Source: Prosopis cineraria (lineage: Eukaryota; Streptophyta; Magnoliopsida; Fabales; Fabaceae). Taken from it: a DNA stretch of 64,000 bases. How positions within the stretch are numbered: the stretch's first letter is position 1; every line of letters starts with the position of its first letter. Made by a program: the position numbers and the translations under genes. This document shows positions 59,663-64,000 of this stretch, piece after piece. The notes below the pieces were generated by a model. That model searched no databases. It saw nothing but the letters and a program-made list of their open reading frames with translations, and was not told the origin of the DNA. The stretch spans positions 15,817,113-15,881,112 of the forward strand of contig NW_026555340.1 in NCBI RefSeq assembly GCF_029017545.1. Direction: 5' to 3'.

Positions 59663-62485
59663 TGTAATGTCTGCTTAGACATTACTCATAATCACAACAT
59701 ATAATAGTGATTAGGAGCTATTAATTCCCTCCTAAGTTTACCATAATCATAGGTGGGTTAAATCAATTAATTATTTGAAATATAATTAAAAAACTTTTGG
59801 AACCCTAAAAAACCTTCAAAATTGTTGTTTGAGGTCAAATTTAATTATTTATAAAAGTATGGGAAGCATGGAATGCAAAGGAAGCAAAACGTAGGAAAAT
59901 AAGGCCAAAACTTTCATTTTTATATAATTTAGCATAGACGTCACGGCATGTGATCCATATGCCATGGCACGTAGTATAGAAAGGAAAATTTGGACATTGC
60001 GTCATATGCAACGGCTTGTGCATGACATACCATGGGGCATATGACCTTATCATGACAACTTTTTAAGGTAAAACTTCAAACGAGCATCATTTTCTGATCT
60101 AATGTTTAATTAAAGTGATTCAAATGCACACATATGACTTATTAGATAATCTAACTAATGATGTAAGTTTCATTATAATTTAACATTGTATGTAAAATTT
60201 GGATACTCAAATGTAAAAAGTTAGATTTAAAACTAATGTAGGACATCTAAGTGCTCAAATCTTAAAACTTATACTACCTACTCAGTCAGGGCTTAAACCA
60301 AATCCAATGGATTAATATACATCTGATTGAGCATTTAAATATATAGTAATACATCAAACACAAAATTTGACTACTTAAGCTCGATTTCACCTAACAGGGC
60401 TAATATCACACAATCATAAACAAATACTACTTAGCCTTATTATTGCCACAAAATACACTAAATTTACATTATCACCAAATATATACAACATCCCTTGCAC
60501 TTGTACTAATATTTTAGCCCTTCACCACAAAATCACCATATATTCACTATATATGCACTATCTCAGCTAAAATACAATATAACATAATATAATGCAAGTA
60601 CAATAAACAAAATGACATACACTCTTAGTTAGCAACTCATAGTGTCATATATTTAATTTTATATACACAACTCAAAACAAAATTGGACATTGCAATTACA
60701 ATTTAGTCACTTTGCTAGCCTTTGCCTGATTCCTTCCTTTACTCAATTTCAACTGTAAAACTTATAAAATAATAATCATAGGTTGAGATAAAAATATTAA
60801 TAACTAAGACAATTTACATTATCAATTAACACTTCAAGTTATAAAAAAGTATTTAAAATGTGCAATATCACATACATAGGTACAAAAACTATCACTATGG
60901 TATGATGCATGATCACTACCTATTTGATCCTCCAACACTACAAGTTAAACCTTTAGGCTATTTCACAAGACTAGGTTGCATATATAGTCTAAACTCACCA
61001 TCTATGATAAGGCTACCTGGCCAAGCTGGCCTAAACCACTTCTAGACTACAGATTTCTCCTATTATAAGTAATTATGGTGTTGTTATTCTAACACCATAC
61101 CACATAGATGCTAAGGAGCATATTCTCTAACACCACACCAGTTTGGGCACTGAGGAGAGAAATTATCCAACACTACACCCTTTTGATCACTAAGGAGAGT
61201 ATAAGCTCTCTTGGCATCCCAAGTGTCAATAGTGCCATATAGACTTAATTATTACTATCTTCACTAAGGTGAACTCTCACCCATACTAACTTGCACCACA
61301 TATTACCATAAGGGCTAGTACATATTACTTACTAAAGAATCATGATCATTTCACCACATATTGATATATACATTCATTAGCGAATTAACATGCATTGATA
61401 TTCAACTTTCTAAATATATATAATTAACTAATATTTTTACTATCCATATAAATAAATATAGTTTCACATGCCAATACTCTATATTTTTTCAAATACTTTA
61501 CTTTTGCATAACCATATGTGTGTGTGTGTGTGTATTTATTTATTTAACCACTATCAAGTACAATCAACTTGCAAATAACTTTTACAAGCTAATAAATAAT
61601 ATAAATCATCCTATTACCTCAACCCCTTTATTGCTAAAAGGGTTTCCATGGTACTATGTTTCCTCTATCACTACTTGAACCTTTAATAAGGTTCCACTCA
61701 CCATAATTTTCAATAATAAGTATCATATATTAATTTCTCAAATTAACATAAATACCTTTTAACTAAATTTAGGTACTCAAAATCCTTAGCTTCTATCATT
61801 TAGCTATTTGAAGCTACAACAAACTCATCCAATCTTCACTTAACTAGCTAACCCATACTTATAATCAACTCCTATGATTTCACAACTTCAAATCTCAAGC
61901 TATGGTTTATCCAATCCACTACAAATTGCACATAAGATTCATATTCATACTTATCCAAGGTTAAGAAACTTAAATTAAACTTTTAGAGTCATATGAAATC
62001 TTTAAAACACAGGCTTATAGCTTCATCAATTCAAAGCAATTTTACCTACTCCCAAATTCAATGAAATATAAAATGAAGAGATGAAAGATAGGAGTAGGAA
62101 GCTTACCCAAGAGTTTGAAGGCCTAAATTAGCTTTTAAATTCACCAAAATTGAGGCCCTAGCAAAAGTCCTGTCATTCTCCTTTGAGATATGTGGTTTCC
62201 CCTAACTATATTTGATTTTTCAAGCTGATTTCATGTCCTTATGCTACCAAAAATGTGCCATGCACCATAACATGTGGCACATATGCTATATCATGTGATT
62301 TAGTAAGCAAAGCCTCACTTTTACTCCCCTGATCTAATCTAATTTCCACTCTAGCCAGAGCTTAGAGCTATAACTAATCCAAAATGTCAACCTAAAAACA
62401 TGATTAACTTAATCAATCCATTAATTTAGTAATTTAACCTTAATTAGCTATTGAGCCCCCCAAATTAAAAATTTATGATATTACA
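59663..62485 (-). mobile_element. LTR C with adjacent PPT (gypsy main family), 2.8 kb
   Basis: On the plus strand it begins TGTAATGTCTGC and ends GATATTACA. The family order is complete, with dyad-motif regions at about 59930-60045 and 62260-62300. To its right, in the minus sense just before the LTR start, lies a purine-rich tract, so this is a 3' LTR of a Ty3/gypsy element whose body is mostly lost. No convincing target duplication (GGTAT versus GTTCT). This copy types the whole LTR family as gypsy. A (GT)n tract lies at about 61517-61533. Confidence 0.78.
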
Positions 62486-62500
62486 GTTCTCTCCTTCTTT
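62486..62500 (-). other. Polypurine tract beside LTR C
   Basis: The minus strand reads AAAGAAGGAGAGAAC directly before TGTAATATC. A little further upstream on that strand, AATTTTAAGGGCAAAATTCC has the form usual at the 3' end of plant gypsy elements. Confidence 0.75.
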
Positions 62501-62661
62501 AAAGGAATTTTGCCCTTAAAATTCAACAACTATAAAATACACCTAAGGAGATAGATGCAAATATTGTTACTTCATCTTGTGCTTTGTCTCCTAAGTAGTA
62601 TTATAGGGAGCCATTCCTTTCCATACTACCTTATCCAGCCACATAGTCTTGTTACACAACT

Positions 62662-63109
62662 AACTAGTACAAAAAGCATTTTTGCCATAGTTAAAACACA
62701 TACTTGGCGACAGAAGATGCTGTGTAGTAGTAAATAGCCATTTTTCACCATAGGTCAGACAAAACTATAATGAAAGATACTATTTTTCACCATAAGTCCC
62801 AGTTCACCTATGGCAAAAAAGACAGTAATGAAAAATATCATCTTTATTATAACTATTTTCTAAATTAATTACATTTATGAAATAAACGTTTAAGTAATAA
62901 TTTATTTTGATTAATTAATTAAATTAAATTATTTAATTTTTTTAGAATTTCTCATAAGCATTTATGGTGACAATTCATCTTAGGTCTATTATTATAAATG
63001 ATATACTTTAGCACTCAATTTTGAATAAGCTACTTGCTCAAATATTACCATAGTTTTTTAACAAACTATGGTGAAAAATATGTTATTAAAATTCTATTTT
63101 GTACTAGTG
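62662..63109. mobile_element. CACTA-type MITE
   Basis: The left end AACTAGTACAAAAAG is one base from CACTAGTACAAAA, which is the reverse complement of the right end. ACT lies on both sides (62659-62661 and 63110-63112), the 3-bp target duplication of CACTA elements. Subterminal copies of TTTTTCACCATAG / CTATGGTGAAAAA occur near both ends. 448 bp, non-coding. Confidence 0.82.
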
Positions 63110-63276
63110 ACTGCTTGTCTTTTAACACCTACTATTTACTTTAACTTTACTCGATAAGTCATGTTCTTTTACAGCTCTACCTCCTCGAGCTAAATTGCAT
63201 GAGATGGATCAGGTGAGGAAACATGGAAAATGTCGTGAATCCTAGACAATTTGTAATGGCAAAGTGATTTAGTAAG

Positions 63277-64000
63277 TGAAACATCTTGAATTTTTAATTC
63301 TTGCATTAATACTAATTAAGAGATAAATTAGTGATTTAATCGTGATTAGGATTTTAAATGATGAAATATTATTTTGACTCTTTAGGATAATATATGAATA
63401 GATATGAGCGGAAGTACAGCATTGTGAAGTAGAGTGTGTGAGAGTGATGAGGAGTTTCCTCAATATGCCTAATACCACAGCTAGAGTTGGATGTGCCGCA
63501 GTGTATGGCATAGAATTTTAATAAGTTTATATGTGGAACTCATGGAAAACAAAAAGGAAATTAGAGAAAGAGAGGTCAAGCATAGAGAAAAAGAGGAGGT
63601 CTGCTAGGGTATTGATTTTTAAGAGCAAGAATGATGTTTCCGACCTGTTAATATCGGGCGTCTTGTATTGCCTTAATCTCCGATTCTACCCTATTTTCTC
63701 TTAGTTTAAACTAATGAGAAACTGAATTCAAAAGTTTTAAGAAAATAGTTTCTTATCTTATAATAATAGAAAGGTTCTTTAAAACTAAACTAGTACTTGG
63801 TGAATAGTTTAAGTTGAAATGATAAAGCTTTGAAGCTATAGGCTCAAGTTGACCTATTTTAGAGAGAGAGTAATGAGAAAAATCTATTAGTAAGTAGGAT
63901 AGTGCTTGTAATAAGTGGTAATTGGTTGTAGTATGTAGTAATGAACATGAATAAGGGAAATGGTAATGACTAAGTGCTTAACTATTGTAATTAGCACTTT
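63277..64000 (+). mobile_element. LTR J, start only (gypsy main family)
   Basis: TGAAACATCTTGAATTTTTAATTC resembles the family LTR start with TGTAAC changed to TGAAAC. The dyad motif follows at about 63490-63512 (GATGTGCCGCAGTGTATGGC). The LTR runs off the window edge. The 80-codon minus ORF inside it is not coding. Confidence 0.6.

Overview
The window looks like repeat-dense, AT-rich nuclear DNA of a flowering plant, probably a eudicot. The evidence is plant-type spliced genes, Ty3/gypsy and Ty1/copia retrotransposons primed by initiator-Met tRNA, BED-finger hAT transposons, Stowaway, Mutator-like and CACTA miniature elements, and Helitrons. The only host gene I can name is at the extreme left edge: the first 63 codons of COG1 (conserved oligomeric Golgi complex subunit 1), on the minus strand and running out of the window. 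Almost everything else is mobile DNA, mostly solo or truncated LTRs and decayed polyproteins.

Layout. 1-411: COG1 start and 5' flank. 412-2961: a 2.55-kb non-autonomous Helitron (5' TC, 3' hairpin plus CTAA, inserted between A and T) carrying a five-exon open gene of unknown function. An uninterrupted relative of its target site lies at 10295-10469. 3025-7623: AT-rich DNA with a Stowaway MITE, a Mutator-type foldback MITE and a tandem duplication, ending in a second Helitron-type 3' terminus. That terminus is split by a 2.65-kb solo LTR (7629-10283). 10929-23429: LTR fragments of one Ty3/gypsy family, including a clear nest: LTR E (13310-22408) holds LTR D' (14223-21221), which holds a 4.15-kb hAT element (15947-20096).

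23430-31168: a decayed minus-strand Ty3/gypsy element with two LTRs, protease, reverse transcriptase and a tandemly duplicated primer binding site. 32219-42338: a minus-strand Ty1/copia element with LTRs, PBS, PPT, gag and pol, itself split by another solo LTR (35505-38119). 42470-47774: LTR pieces including a solo LTR (44632-46977) with a 63-bp minisatellite. 48600-53462: a copia-type LTR split by a second hAT element (49272-53061). 53465-57384: minus-strand copia gag-pol remnant, split by a short solo LTR (54154-55324). 57385-64000: an opposed copia LTR, a region rich in a GGAATAAGG motif, a foldback element, a 2.8-kb gypsy LTR with its polypurine tract, a CACTA MITE and the start of another LTR.

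No element here appears able to move on its own: every transposase and polyprotein has in-frame stops or frameshifts, many of the TGG-to-TAG/TGA or CAG-to-TAG type expected from decay of methylated cytosines. I see no new defence or biosynthetic system. The most interesting signals are the Helitron with its empty-site relative and carried split gene beside the COG1 promoter, the second Helitron terminus in the same target repeat, and a short dyad motif that recurs near both ends of the main LTR family.
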